From NCBI RefSeq assembly GCF_014905395.1, contig NZ_BNDT01000002.1:124001-188000 (forward strand): 64,000 nucleotides of DNA. The letters are read 5' to 3'. Position 1 is the stretch's first letter, and every line of letters starts with the position of its first letter. The position numbers were made by a program, and so were the translations under genes. The stretch is from Lactococcus taiwanensis (GTDB lineage Bacteria > Bacillota > Bacilli > Lactobacillales > Streptococcaceae). The notes below the pieces were generated by a model. The model was not told the DNA's origin, searched no databases, and was given only the letters and a program-made list of their open reading frames with translations. Of the stretch, positions 54,601 through 62,211 are shown in pieces.

Positions 54601-55578
54601 CGTACTTATCAAATCTTAGTCACAGTGAACGGCAGTGAGGTGACTCGTGAGGATATTGAAGCAGATCAAGGAAGCTACAATATTACCTTACCTGATTCAG
54701 TAGACTTACAAGAAGGACAAATTGTCGCTGTTCAAATCATTGGACATCAAGAAGGTAAGGAAGACAAGCTAAGTACAGAAACCAAAGTTCAAGTGAAGGA
54801 AAAAGTTTATACTACTACGTCAAGCTTTAAGAATGGCTACTGGCAGTACTATGGCTTAGTATATGAAGGACAAGTGGACAATGAAGGCTGGGATTTATCC
54901 ACAGCTTCCCGTATTACTAAAACGGCCAAACTGGTAAACCATACAACTGGTGAAGTAGTTACAGAAGGCATTAAGGCTGCGAACACTAATTGGTATGATT
55001 CGTCACGTTATAATGGTTACCAAATCATTATTAGTAACGAAGTCTTAGGAGGTTTGTCAGAAGGAGATTATACAATTCAATTGTCTGTAGCAATTGATGG
55101 CGTGGAAAAAGATACGATTGATTTAAACCTAGAACAAGTCGTATCGTATATGGGTCCTATGCACGACAACTATGCTGATATGGAACAAGTTGTGATTAAA
55201 CAAAATACGGTTAAACCACAAGTTATTGATAATAAGCCAGGGATTGTAATAACAAGAGATGCTGAAGCATCAGTTCAAGTATTTAATAAATATTGGAACA
55301 ACTCCAATGAATTAGTCTTCGAAGGCTATGTTAATACAACAGCAGATTTTAGTGGAGCAACGAAAAAGCTTGTTATTAAAGATGCCTCTGGAGAAGTTGT
55401 TGCGACTCGTAATAATATCTACACTTTCTCTAGTTCATGGGGGATTCCAGTAGACGTTGATCCAACAAAATCTTTCCAAGCGATTGTACCAGCAGCTTAC
55501 ACTAACCAAGCAAACTATACTTATGAGCTAGTCATCACAGATGCTCAAGGAACAACATTCACTGAAGTACTTAATTAA
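51685..55578 (+). CDS. Large secreted repeat protein, putative surface adhesin
   Basis: A 1297-aa protein from TTG 51685 (AGGAG ribosome site). An N-terminal signal-like helix is followed by a Ser/Thr-rich stretch. A unique domain occupies about 120-410. Six Ig-like repeats of about 100-120 aa follow, starting near 417, 521, 642, 741, 840 and 940, each with a W-x-(V/I) start, a GRTY-type strand and a VKAVVTGHQ-like end. Repeats four and five are nearly identical in DNA over about 90 bp. The C-terminus (about 1040-1297) has two further similar beta domains. No LPxTG motif, membrane anchor, LysM or other wall-binding module is visible, so attachment is unexplained. It has no ACTGAC palindrome. 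It may bind the glycan made by the genes behind it. Confidence 0.72.
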   Translation: MRKINKQHIAGALIIPGLLGSLVYGATFVSSDEDTTASSSQALKKKAVAKGNNVSLKTLSLDAANSTANGAAVTAPVWNAPTFKTAIIPTSNTSVSMLSNETSNDTSEDGYSGITPAIGLTTFKDSYSELEADEDVLHIHTKAHGNGTAALQAYRQEITIDPDIAGEFFSTNNYQKYIRGTVYRSKDSALGGTTSYDIASKLWGNSSWLGNPDTMNYDSKTGSIYYKTSQYTLQLLSGIDIEVDMYIDLGQWSKDTGKLIERKDNYSVQTKTDANSASLGLTNKIVGSIASDGIENSWIENPVEPTTLYYLTEKNSYYYGNGLQDEVNEHETDYDIELSVNGTPFKYIQMATEDGGTNSRGETIKKGDWDFDFGSYLNKGDVVTARVRGKEKYDNLNGEKPIKYSTVAHASDATNIVAWEDWKVEDPSVPILYDGDLIIPFHAPVQNQQLNRTYKLIVTVNGEEVYNKAVKDETDTNVPYLSGLEKGDIVKAKIVGSQPGETDKESSEITAEVITQDDEGYDDWEVQDPIINGPLYEGGTVITGQVPIQNRAAGRTYDLKVYLGDELIIDEENIDVALKSYPFSYALTDLDEEEQRALAYGDEIKAVVTGHQPDATDDSGKVTATYPDKTSQATLKVSDNTGYEAWEVNQPTLDSMLDTDTTITGNIGEQNTEAGRTYKVAIWTDDEDPIYVTPAEDGTFKLEDVVLQEGEKISATVIGSQEKREDKSSQTTTVTVTDATDYSGWKIEKPVVDELKDTDTKISGHIGNQNEEFDRSYTVEIFVNGVSKGQAQVAEDGTFAADKIILSEGDKVKAVVTGHQEGKADKTATSDEVIVSDASNYEGWTVAKPKVSDLSDGTVAISGNIGDQNKDFGRTYTVDIFVNNETLGEASVSDDGNFTTKEITLKEGDKVKAVVTGHQEGKADKSASSDEVIVSDGSNYADWTVAPATLDDVYAHADGLTGEIPAQDNTNGRTYQILVTVNGSEVTREDIEADQGSYNITLPDSVDLQEGQIVAVQIIGHQEGKEDKLSTETKVQVKEKVYTTTSSFKNGYWQYYGLVYEGQVDNEGWDLSTASRITKTAKLVNHTTGEVVTEGIKAANTNWYDSSRYNGYQIIISNEVLGGLSEGDYTIQLSVAIDGVEKDTIDLNLEQVVSYMGPMHDNYADMEQVVIKQNTVKPQVIDNKPGIVITRDAEASVQVFNKYWNNSNELVFEGYVNTTADFSGATKKLVIKDASGEVVATRNNIYTFSSSWGIPVDVDPTKSFQAIVPAAYTNQANYTYELVITDAQGTTFTEVLN

Positions 55579-55597
55579 GCACTTCTTGAGTGCAGTA

Positions 55598-55631
55598 GGT
55601 GTATCATATCACACATGATACACCATTTTTT
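55598..55631 (+). terminator. Terminator between adhesin and glycosyltransferase genes
   Basis: A 10-bp stem GGTGTATCAT/ATGATACACC with a T6 tail, only 20 bp before the next gene. No promoter fits after it, so downstream genes probably depend on read-through. Confidence 0.85.
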
Positions 55632-55651
55632 GTGAAATTTAAGGAGTAGTA

Positions 55652-56950
55652 ATGTTTACATTACCAGAATATGTATTTTTACCACTAAAATGGGTGAGTC
55701 TCATTTTAGTTGCAATTGTTTTTTTGAATTTAATTTATTTTACTTGCCTTTCCTTGTTTGGTCTCAGAAGACCAAAAAGGGATTATGATTTGAAACCTGA
55801 TGAAAAAAAGTTTGTGTTTGTTGTGCCCGCACACAATGAAGAAAATGTTATCGCAGAAACCCTTGAAAGCTTACTTCATCAAAACTATGACAACATATTG
55901 TTTGATATTGTTGTTATCGCAGATAACTGCACTGATGAGACAGTGAATATAGTGAAGGGGTATAGTGAGGTCATTTTACTAGAAAATATCTCTAAACCAG
56001 AAGAGCCAAGAGGAAAACCTCACGCAATTGCCAAGTATGTGGAAACGAAGCACTGGGAACAGTATGATTTTGTGGCTCTCATTGATGCGGACAACATTGT
56101 AGACACCAATTATTTAAGAGAAATGAACTCACAGGTGATTGCTCATCCGGAGTTTACAGCTGTACAAGGGTATCTGGGTATGAAAAATGTTGTTTCTTCT
56201 ATGACCGCTTCAGGTTATGCTGCTGTTTACTTTATTACGAACCGTGCTTTGCAATATGCTAACTATCGTTTAGGCTGGAATGCCGCTATTGGAGGAACGG
56301 GTTTCATTCTTGATACAGGCTATCTGGCGGAGTACGGGTGGAACCCTCGAAGTTACACAGAAGATTTTGAACTGCAAGTAGAATTATCTATGGCTGGAAA
56401 ACACAGTGGATGGAATCACTTTGCAATAGTGCATGATGAAAAACCTAATTCATTGGTGGCAAGTCATAACCAGAGAAAACGGTGGGCTCAGGGGCATTGG
56501 TTAGTGGCCTTTACTACAACGGTTAAGCAAGTAAAAACTCTTTTTAAATCAGAGACATTAAGTGATTTTTTGAATAAAATAGAAACACTATTTTATTCCT
56601 ACTCGATGGTTCGGCCAATTGCGTTCTTATTTATATTATTATTTATGTGCATAGATGCGCGATTAGGGGCCTATTTACCAGATCTCTTTTCGTTATTAAG
56701 ATTCTGGGTGGCGGTAGAATTTCTTAATTTTTTAATTATTCCTACAGTATACTTTGTACAAGAGGCCAGACCTTACTTTCATAAGCAAACAAATTTTTTA
56801 GCAAAAATCTTACTTTTTTTGCGTTTGATCGTGGCATTTATATGGAATTCTTTAACCTATATGGTAGCTCAAATAGTTGGGTTTTTCACATGGTTCAAAC
56901 CACAAAATAAATGGATAAAAACGGTGCATAATGCATCTTACGAAGAATAA
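55652..56950 (+). CDS. Membrane processive-type glycosyltransferase, family 2
   Basis: A 432-aa GT2 enzyme: one N-terminal membrane helix, a GT-A domain with VVPAHNEENV, ADNCTDET, the DADN metal site (near 145), TEDFEL (near 232) and NQRKRWAQGHW (the QxxRW-type acceptor motif), then three or four C-terminal membrane helices. This is the layout of processive hexosaminyl or glucosyl synthases (PgaC/HasA/BcsA-like), which make and extrude a polymer. With the UDP-GlcNAc epimerase downstream, an amino-sugar polymer is plausible (inference). GGAG ribosome site. Confidence 0.88.
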   Translation: MFTLPEYVFLPLKWVSLILVAIVFLNLIYFTCLSLFGLRRPKRDYDLKPDEKKFVFVVPAHNEENVIAETLESLLHQNYDNILFDIVVIADNCTDETVNIVKGYSEVILLENISKPEEPRGKPHAIAKYVETKHWEQYDFVALIDADNIVDTNYLREMNSQVIAHPEFTAVQGYLGMKNVVSSMTASGYAAVYFITNRALQYANYRLGWNAAIGGTGFILDTGYLAEYGWNPRSYTEDFELQVELSMAGKHSGWNHFAIVHDEKPNSLVASHNQRKRWAQGHWLVAFTTTVKQVKTLFKSETLSDFLNKIETLFYSYSMVRPIAFLFILLFMCIDARLGAYLPDLFSLLRFWVAVEFLNFLIIPTVYFVQEARPYFHKQTNFLAKILLFLRLIVAFIWNSLTYMVAQIVGFFTWFKPQNKWIKTVHNASYEE

Positions 56951-56960
56951 GGAGAGAAAA

Positions 56961-57053
56961 ATGGAGACACAAAAAAAACAACAAAATAATTTAAACTTAG
57001 TATTTACTGCTGTTATCATCGTGATTTTAGTTCTTTTCTTTTTGAGTGTTTAA
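56961..57053 (+). CDS. 30-aa single-helix membrane peptide
   Basis: ATG 56961, with a strong AAGGAGAG site, encodes 30 residues: a polar Gln/Lys/Asn-rich N-terminus (METQKKQQNN) and one hydrophobic helix ending FFLSV. It lies 10 bp after the glycosyltransferase and 70 bp before wecB. It could be a small subunit of the synthase, as tiny partners exist for some synthases, but no homologue is recognised. Confidence 0.6.
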   Translation: METQKKQQNNLNLVFTAVIIVILVLFFLSV

Positions 57054-57122
57054 ACAAAAAGAAAACTAGAGAGTGTCGGATAGTATTATTAAAAAATTTA
57101 GAGAATAGAGTGTGATAAAATT

Positions 57123-58283
57123 TTGGATAAAATCAAGGTTATGATTGCTTTTGGTACGCGACCTGAAGCGATTAAAATGCTACCAATTGTAAAAAAAATG
57201 GATGAGAGTGAGGCTTTTCATCCTATTACGGTAGTAACTGCACAACATAGAGAAATGTTAGATCAAGTGCTGGATTACTTTAAAGTGAAACCCGACTATG
57301 ATTTAAATATTATGCGTAAGCAACAGACACTGACACAAATTACCTCACGAATTTTAGAGGAAATGGAGGAGGTTCTAATTAGTGAGCGTCCAGATGTGAT
57401 ACTTGTCCATGGAGATACTACGACGACCGCAGCAGTAAGTCTCGCTGCCTTTTATCAACAAATTACTATTGGGCATGTGGAAGCAGGACTACGAACTTGG
57501 AATAAGTATAGTCCTTTTCCTGAAGAGATGAATCGTCAATTGACAGATGTGCTTTCTGATTTATATTTTGTTCCAACAATGAGCGGGAAAAAAAATCTTT
57601 TATTAGAAAATCATAAAGAAAATAAAATTTTTATCACGGGTAATACTGTAATTGACGCTTTGCAATATACTTTAAAAGCAGATTATCACCATCCTATACT
57701 TGATGAAGTAAATCCAAAGCATAAAAAAATGATCCTTTTAACAATGCACCGAAGAGAAAATCAGGGACAACCAATGTTGGAGGTTTTTGAAGCGGTTAGA
57801 AATATTGCTATAGAATATAAAGATGAAGTTGAAATTATTTTTCCAGTACACCTGAATCCACTCATACAACGTGCGGCTATGGAGAAGTTTGCACAAGTAA
57901 CTAATGTCCATTTGATTACTCCGCTGGAGGTGGCTGATTTTCACAATATCGCCTCAAAAAGTTACTTGATTTTAACTGATTCGGGAGGGATTCAAGAGGA
58001 AGCGCCTTCTCTGGGAGTCCCGGTTCTAGTCTTGCGTAATGAGACAGAACGTCCTGAAGGAGTGACAGCAGGGACATTAAAGCTTGTAGGAACAAAAAAA
58101 GAAGTTATAGAGAAGGCTATGAAGAAACTTCTTGATAATGAGGAGGCTTACAAATCGATGTCACAAGCTAGCAACCCGTATGGAGATGGGAAATCCTCAG
58201 AAAGAATTATGAAGATTTTAATTCAACAATTTGCTGATGGTAAGTTGAGAGCAACTGATAATTTGTTCAGAACAACTGAGTAG
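57123..58283 (+). CDS. wecB: UDP-N-acetylglucosamine 2-epimerase (non-hydrolysing)
   Basis: A 386-aa enzyme interconverting UDP-GlcNAc and UDP-ManNAc. It shows AFGTRPEAIKMLP at the start, HVEAGLRTWNKYSPFPEEMNR with catalytic acids, HRREN, and the TDSGGIQEEAPSLGVP UDP-binding end. TTG 57123 is the apparent start, with only a weak ribosome site. Its presence indicates that the neighbouring polymer or its decoration uses ManNAc or a derivative. Confidence 0.94.
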   Translation: MDKIKVMIAFGTRPEAIKMLPIVKKMDESEAFHPITVVTAQHREMLDQVLDYFKVKPDYDLNIMRKQQTLTQITSRILEEMEEVLISERPDVILVHGDTTTTAAVSLAAFYQQITIGHVEAGLRTWNKYSPFPEEMNRQLTDVLSDLYFVPTMSGKKNLLLENHKENKIFITGNTVIDALQYTLKADYHHPILDEVNPKHKKMILLTMHRRENQGQPMLEVFEAVRNIAIEYKDEVEIIFPVHLNPLIQRAAMEKFAQVTNVHLITPLEVADFHNIASKSYLILTDSGGIQEEAPSLGVPVLVLRNETERPEGVTAGTLKLVGTKKEVIEKAMKKLLDNEEAYKSMSQASNPYGDGKSSERIMKILIQQFADGKLRATDNLFRTTE

Positions 58284-58302
58284 AAAAGAGAAGGAAAGAA
58301 TT

Positions 58303-60120
58303 TTGTTTTTAGTTTTAGTTATCTTGGCGATGGTGTTAGAGATTTTCTATTTGTTAGGATTTTATAAGAAGTACCATTTGCCTCGCCTTCGTTATATAAA
58401 CGAAGGAAGTATGATATTTGTTTTTTCAATCTGTTACGTGCAATTTGCTTTTGAGCATACTTTTAGACTGAGTAGCGTAATATTCATTTTGGTAACGATT
58501 TTACTTTTGACCAGTCTATCTTTTGCATTGATTGGAATATTTGAGTATCAATTTGGGATGCTTATTTTTACACTGGTTAATGCGTTAACGTATATAGGGT
58601 CATCGATAAAGATGAATACCACAGGGGTTCCTGTTATGTGGATGGACTTTCATAGTGGTTTATTCTGGGATGTTGTTTGGAATATGTATCTGAAGCAGGA
58701 CTATCCTTACGTTATCATGGTTGTTATCGTGTTAGCTGGAATATTATATCTTTTGTATAAAAGAAGTGCTTTTGTATTGAATTTTCAAGTCCGGCTTCGA
58801 CGGACTTTGTTAGGTGTTATCGGTTTTTCTATCATTCTTTTATTGGTTGGTAAAGTATTCATTAATAAGGTTCATTCAACAACCTTTAATGAGCAAGGAA
58901 GCTTGGTATATTTTATCAGTAGTAAGAAAGTGGATGCTATGTCTTCATCTGGTATCTCGGGACAGTACTCTAAGACCAAAATGGAAGAAATTATCCAGAA
59001 ATATCAAAAGGAATTTGCGGTTAAGAAAACGAGCGATAATGATAATGAGACTGTGATTACGATATTGAGTGAGTCTTTGGCTGATCCAGAGAGTTTCTCA
59101 GGAGTGAAGTGGAAAGAAGACCCAATGCCTAATTTTAGAAAACTTCAAACTGAGTCGGGCGGGCACATGCAGTCCACGATGTTTGGAGGAGGGACTACGA
59201 ACGTAGAGTTCAGTGTACTAACTGGTTTTAGCTATACTTTTTTTAATCAGCAAATTAATGCCTTTGATTATTTATCACAAAACCCAAGCCGTACTCAGAG
59301 TATTGCCCAATACAAAGAAGAGAGTATAGCTGTTCATACCCATTTGAAGTCGGGATACCACCGCTCTACTGTTCTTCCTAATCTTGGTTTTTCTAAGTTT
59401 ATAGGACGGGAAGATATTATAAAATCAGAAAACAGTAATAAAAATGTTTATTATACAGAAGGTTATTTGAGTGATTATACATTATTCAGTCAAATTCTTG
59501 ATGAGATTGAAGGGACTTCACAAACGAATTTACTAGTGCATGGGTTAAGCATGCAAAACCATTATCCGTACACTGTGGAAGCAAAGGGGAGTTTAGCAAG
59601 TAAGGATATCCTTATTGAAGGTGATCATTTGAATGATGAGCAAAAGCAATTGGCCCTTTATGCGAGAGGAGTGAAGAAAACAGATGAAGCGTTGGGGATG
59701 TTGATTGAAAACTTAGAGAAAATGGATAGAAACGTAACGGTTATCATGTATGGGGATCATTACCCTGCCTTAAATGGTTCAGTTTATGAAAAATATCCAA
59801 TCAAAGATGCAAATAATAAGTTAATCAATGACCATTCTACCCCTTATTTTGTTTGGAAGAATCATAATCGTAAAAGTGAGAATGTAACAGATTCAGTTAC
59901 ACCAGAAGGCTTATCCGTTTTGGCTATGGAAGAAGGAAATTCTGAGCTCCCTATCTTTTATCAATTTGTTAAAAAGGTGGAAAATAGCGTGGATATTAAA
60001 AATTATGCTGATACGAAAAAATTAACCAAACAACAACAGGAGATGGTTAAGGACTATGAGCTTATTCAGTACGATATGCTCGTAGGGAACCAATATAGTA
60101 AAGTCTTGTTTAAAAAATAG
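58303..60120 (+). CDS. LTA synthase-like membrane sulfatase-fold protein
   Basis: A 605-aa protein with five or six membrane segments to about residue 195 and an extracellular sulfatase-fold domain. Likely metal and catalytic residues are Glu in ILSESLADP, Thr in GGGTTNVEFSVLTG, His in HGLSMQNHYPY, and Asp-His in MYGDHYPAL, as in LtaS-type phosphoglycerol transferases. The shorter linker and gene context argue for modification of the neighbouring glycan rather than main lipoteichoic acid synthesis (inference). TTG start with a GAAGGAAAG site 20 bp after wecB; last gene of the unit. Confidence 0.86.
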   Translation: MFLVLVILAMVLEIFYLLGFYKKYHLPRLRYINEGSMIFVFSICYVQFAFEHTFRLSSVIFILVTILLLTSLSFALIGIFEYQFGMLIFTLVNALTYIGSSIKMNTTGVPVMWMDFHSGLFWDVVWNMYLKQDYPYVIMVVIVLAGILYLLYKRSAFVLNFQVRLRRTLLGVIGFSIILLLVGKVFINKVHSTTFNEQGSLVYFISSKKVDAMSSSGISGQYSKTKMEEIIQKYQKEFAVKKTSDNDNETVITILSESLADPESFSGVKWKEDPMPNFRKLQTESGGHMQSTMFGGGTTNVEFSVLTGFSYTFFNQQINAFDYLSQNPSRTQSIAQYKEESIAVHTHLKSGYHRSTVLPNLGFSKFIGREDIIKSENSNKNVYYTEGYLSDYTLFSQILDEIEGTSQTNLLVHGLSMQNHYPYTVEAKGSLASKDILIEGDHLNDEQKQLALYARGVKKTDEALGMLIENLEKMDRNVTVIMYGDHYPALNGSVYEKYPIKDANNKLINDHSTPYFVWKNHNRKSENVTDSVTPEGLSVLAMEEGNSELPIFYQFVKKVENSVDIKNYADTKKLTKQQQEMVKDYELIQYDMLVGNQYSKVLFKK

Positions 60121-60129
60121 AATAATTAA

Positions 60130-60166
60130 AAAAGACCTTCTGTTGCCAAACAACAGAAGGTCTTTT
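60130..60166. terminator. Terminator of the surface-glycan unit and tRNA-Ser
   Basis: A 16-bp stem AAAAGACCTTCTGTTG with loop CCAAA. Symmetric, so it can end both the plus-strand operon and the minus-strand tRNA transcript. Confidence 0.9.
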
Positions 60167-60178
60167 GAGTTTAGATAA

Positions 60179-60266
60179 AGGAGAGGAGGGGATTCGAACC
60201 CCCGATACGCTTTTGACGTATACACACTTTCCAGGCGTGCTCCTTCGGCCTCTCGGACACCTCTCC
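60179..60266 (-). tRNA. tRNA-Ser (anticodon GGA)
   Basis: An 88-nt class II tRNA: acceptor GGAGAGG/CCTCTCC, anticodon stem CACGC/GTGTG around CTGGAAA (anticodon GGA), long variable arm TACG...CGTA, T-loop GGTTCGAATCC. CCA is not encoded. The discriminator reads U, whereas bacterial tRNA-Ser usually has G. Confidence 0.93.
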
Positions 60267-60390
60267 AAGCTTGTTCTATTATATCAAATTTTTGGTTATT
60301 TGGGAAAATAAAAGAATAAAGGAATTTTATTAATTTTTCATTAAATTTACCTAGAAATATCAAACAAAGCGATGAAAAGTGGTTAAAATT

Positions 60391-60399
60391 TGATATAAT
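60391..60399 (+). promoter_or_regulatory. Extended -10 promoter of ecfA1
   Basis: TG-A-TATAAT ends 7 nt before the ecfA1 ATG; no separate ribosome site fits. Confidence 0.65.
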
Positions 60400-60406
60400 A
60401 GGGGCT

Positions 60407-61243
60407 ATGAATAAAATTCTCGAAGTGGAAAATTTAGTTTTTAAATATGAAAAAGAAAGTGAAGTTAATCAGCTTAATGGTGTTTCATTTTCTGTGGCGC
60501 GTGGTGAATGGGTTTCGATTATTGGTCAAAACGGATCAGGAAAATCAACAACTGCCCGTCTGATTGATGGGCTTTTCGAGGAATTTGAAGGGACAGTGAA
60601 AATTGACGGTGAAGTGCTGACTGCTGATAACGTCTGGCAACTACGCCAAAAAATTGGAATGGTTTTTCAAAATCCAGATAACCAATTTGTTGGTGCTACT
60701 GTGGAAGATGATGTCGCTTTTGGGATGGAGAATCAGGGAATTCCACGTGAAGAGATGATTCAACGGGTGGATGAGGCACTTGCAGCAGTCAATATGCTTG
60801 ATTTTAAAACGCGAGAACCAGCACGGCTTTCTGGTGGACAAAAGCAACGTGTAGCTGTGGCGGGAATCATTGCTTTACGTCCTGAAATCATTATCCTAGA
60901 TGAATCGACCTCAATGTTAGATCCAACGGGACGTGCGGAAATTATGCGCGTGATTCATGAAATCAAAGATAGATATCACTTGACCGTCTTATCAATCACT
61001 CATGATTTGGATGAAGCGGCAGGGTCTGATCGGATACTGGTCATGCGTGCTGGTGAGATTATTAAGGAAGCTGCTCCAAGTGACCTTTTTGCTACTCGGG
61101 AAAATATGGTTGAAATGGGACTAGACATGCCTTTCACATCAAATTTGATGAATGATTTGCGTGCGTCAGGATTTGTCTTACCGGAGCGTTACCTGACAGA
61201 AGATGAATTAGTCGATTTCCTAGCTAAAAACTTGAATAAATAA
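60407..61243 (+). CDS. ecfA1: ECF transporter ATPase A1
   Basis: A 278-aa ATP-binding subunit of the shared energy-coupling-factor module that powers vitamin uptake by exchangeable S components. It shows Walker A GQNGSGKST near 38, VFQNPDNQFVG (Q-loop), LSGGQKQRVAVAG signature and LDESTSMLDP Walker B with Ser after Glu, as in EcfA1. First gene of ecfA1-ecfA2-ecfT. ATG 60407 lies 7 nt after the -10, so the transcript is probably leaderless. Confidence 0.94.
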   Translation: MNKILEVENLVFKYEKESEVNQLNGVSFSVARGEWVSIIGQNGSGKSTTARLIDGLFEEFEGTVKIDGEVLTADNVWQLRQKIGMVFQNPDNQFVGATVEDDVAFGMENQGIPREEMIQRVDEALAAVNMLDFKTREPARLSGGQKQRVAVAGIIALRPEIIILDESTSMLDPTGRAEIMRVIHEIKDRYHLTVLSITHDLDEAAGSDRILVMRAGEIIKEAAPSDLFATRENMVEMGLDMPFTSNLMNDLRASGFVLPERYLTEDELVDFLAKNLNK

Positions 61244-61264
61244 TACTGATGGAGCTGTCAGTAA
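61243..61264. repeat. ACTGAC palindrome between ecfA1 and ecfA2 (one mismatch)
   Basis: ATACTGAT-GGAGCT-GTCAGTAA, starting at the last base of the ecfA1 stop. Confidence 0.83.
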
Positions 61265-61323
61265 AGGAACATATGGTCAAACAGCATCAAAAAATTCATT
61301 GGATTTGAGAAGAAATTAGAAAC

Positions 61324-62211
61324 ATGATTACATTTGAAAAAGTAAATTACACTTATCAACCAAATACACCCTTTGCGAGCCGGGCTTTGTTTGACATTGA
61401 TTTGGAAGTCAAGACAGGAAGCTATACTGCGATTATTGGACATACGGGTTCGGGAAAATCTACCCTTTTGCAACATCTCAATGGACTTTTACAGCCGACA
61501 GATGGTGTTGTGGTGGTGGGTGATATCACCATTAAAAATGGCAGTAAAACAAAAGAAATTAAGCCTGTACGAAAAAAAGTGGGCGTCGTTTTTCAATTTC
61601 CAGAAAGTCAGCTTTTTGAAGAAACGGTGCTAAAAGATGTCGCTTTTGGTCCCCAAAACTTTGGAATATCTAAAGAAGAAGCTGAAAAAATTGCTGCTCA
61701 AAAGTTGGCTATGGTAGGTCTCCCTGAAAAATTTTGGGAAAAATCTCCTTTTGAACTTTCGGGTGGACAAATGCGACGTGTCGCAATTGCTGGGATTCTT
61801 GCGATGGAACCAGAGGTTCTGGTGCTTGATGAACCGACAGCGGGGCTTGATCCTAAGGCGCGTATAGAGATGATGCAGCTTTTTGAAAGTATTCATAAAG
61901 CAGGTCAGACCGTTGTTTTAGTGACCCATTTGATGGACGATGTGGCGGACTATGCTGATGCGGTTTATCTTCTTGAAAAAGGACGAATCATTAGCTGTGG
62001 AGCCCCCTCTGAGGTTTTCCAACAAGTAGAATTTCTCAAAGCACATGAGCTGGGGGTTCCAAAAGCTACAGAATTTGCCAATGATTTGCAAAAAAGAAGT
62101 CATTTAAAATTTGAGCGTTTACCGATTACGCGTGCTGAGTTGGTCAGCGCACTGACGGAGCTAAAAAATCAACTGACCGCTCCATCAGCTGATGCAGGAG
62201 GGACAAACTGA
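61324..62211 (+). CDS. ecfA2: ECF transporter ATPase A2
   Basis: A 295-aa partner ATPase: Walker [10 protein letters not shown] near 40, [12 protein letters not shown]-loop, [13 protein letters not shown] signature and [12 protein letters not shown] Walker B. It forms the EcfA1-A2 heterodimer bound by EcfT. The stop overlaps the ecfT start (TGATG). The C-terminal tail contains an ACTGAC palindrome read as LTAPSA, near the protein end where it is tolerated. The ribosome site is a weak GAAGAAA. Confidence 0.94.
   Translation: MITFEKVNYTYQPNTPFASRALFDIDLEVKTGSYTAIIGHTGSGKSTLLQHLNGLLQPTDGVVVVGDITIKNGSKTKEIKPVRKKVGVVFQFPESQLFEETVLKDVAFGPQNFGISKEEAEKIAAQKLAMVGLPEKFWEKSPFELSGGQMRRVAIAGILAMEPEVLVLDEPTAGLDPKARIEMMQLFESIHKAGQTVVLVTHLMDDVADYADAVYLLEKGRIISCGAPSEVFQQVEFLKAHELGVPKATEFANDLQKRSHLKFERLPITRAELVSALTELKNQLTAPSADAGGTN
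62170..62191. repeat. ACTGAC palindrome inside ecfA2 (one mismatch)
   Basis: CTGAC-CGCTCC-ATCAG core, read as QLTAPSA. Confidence 0.78.
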
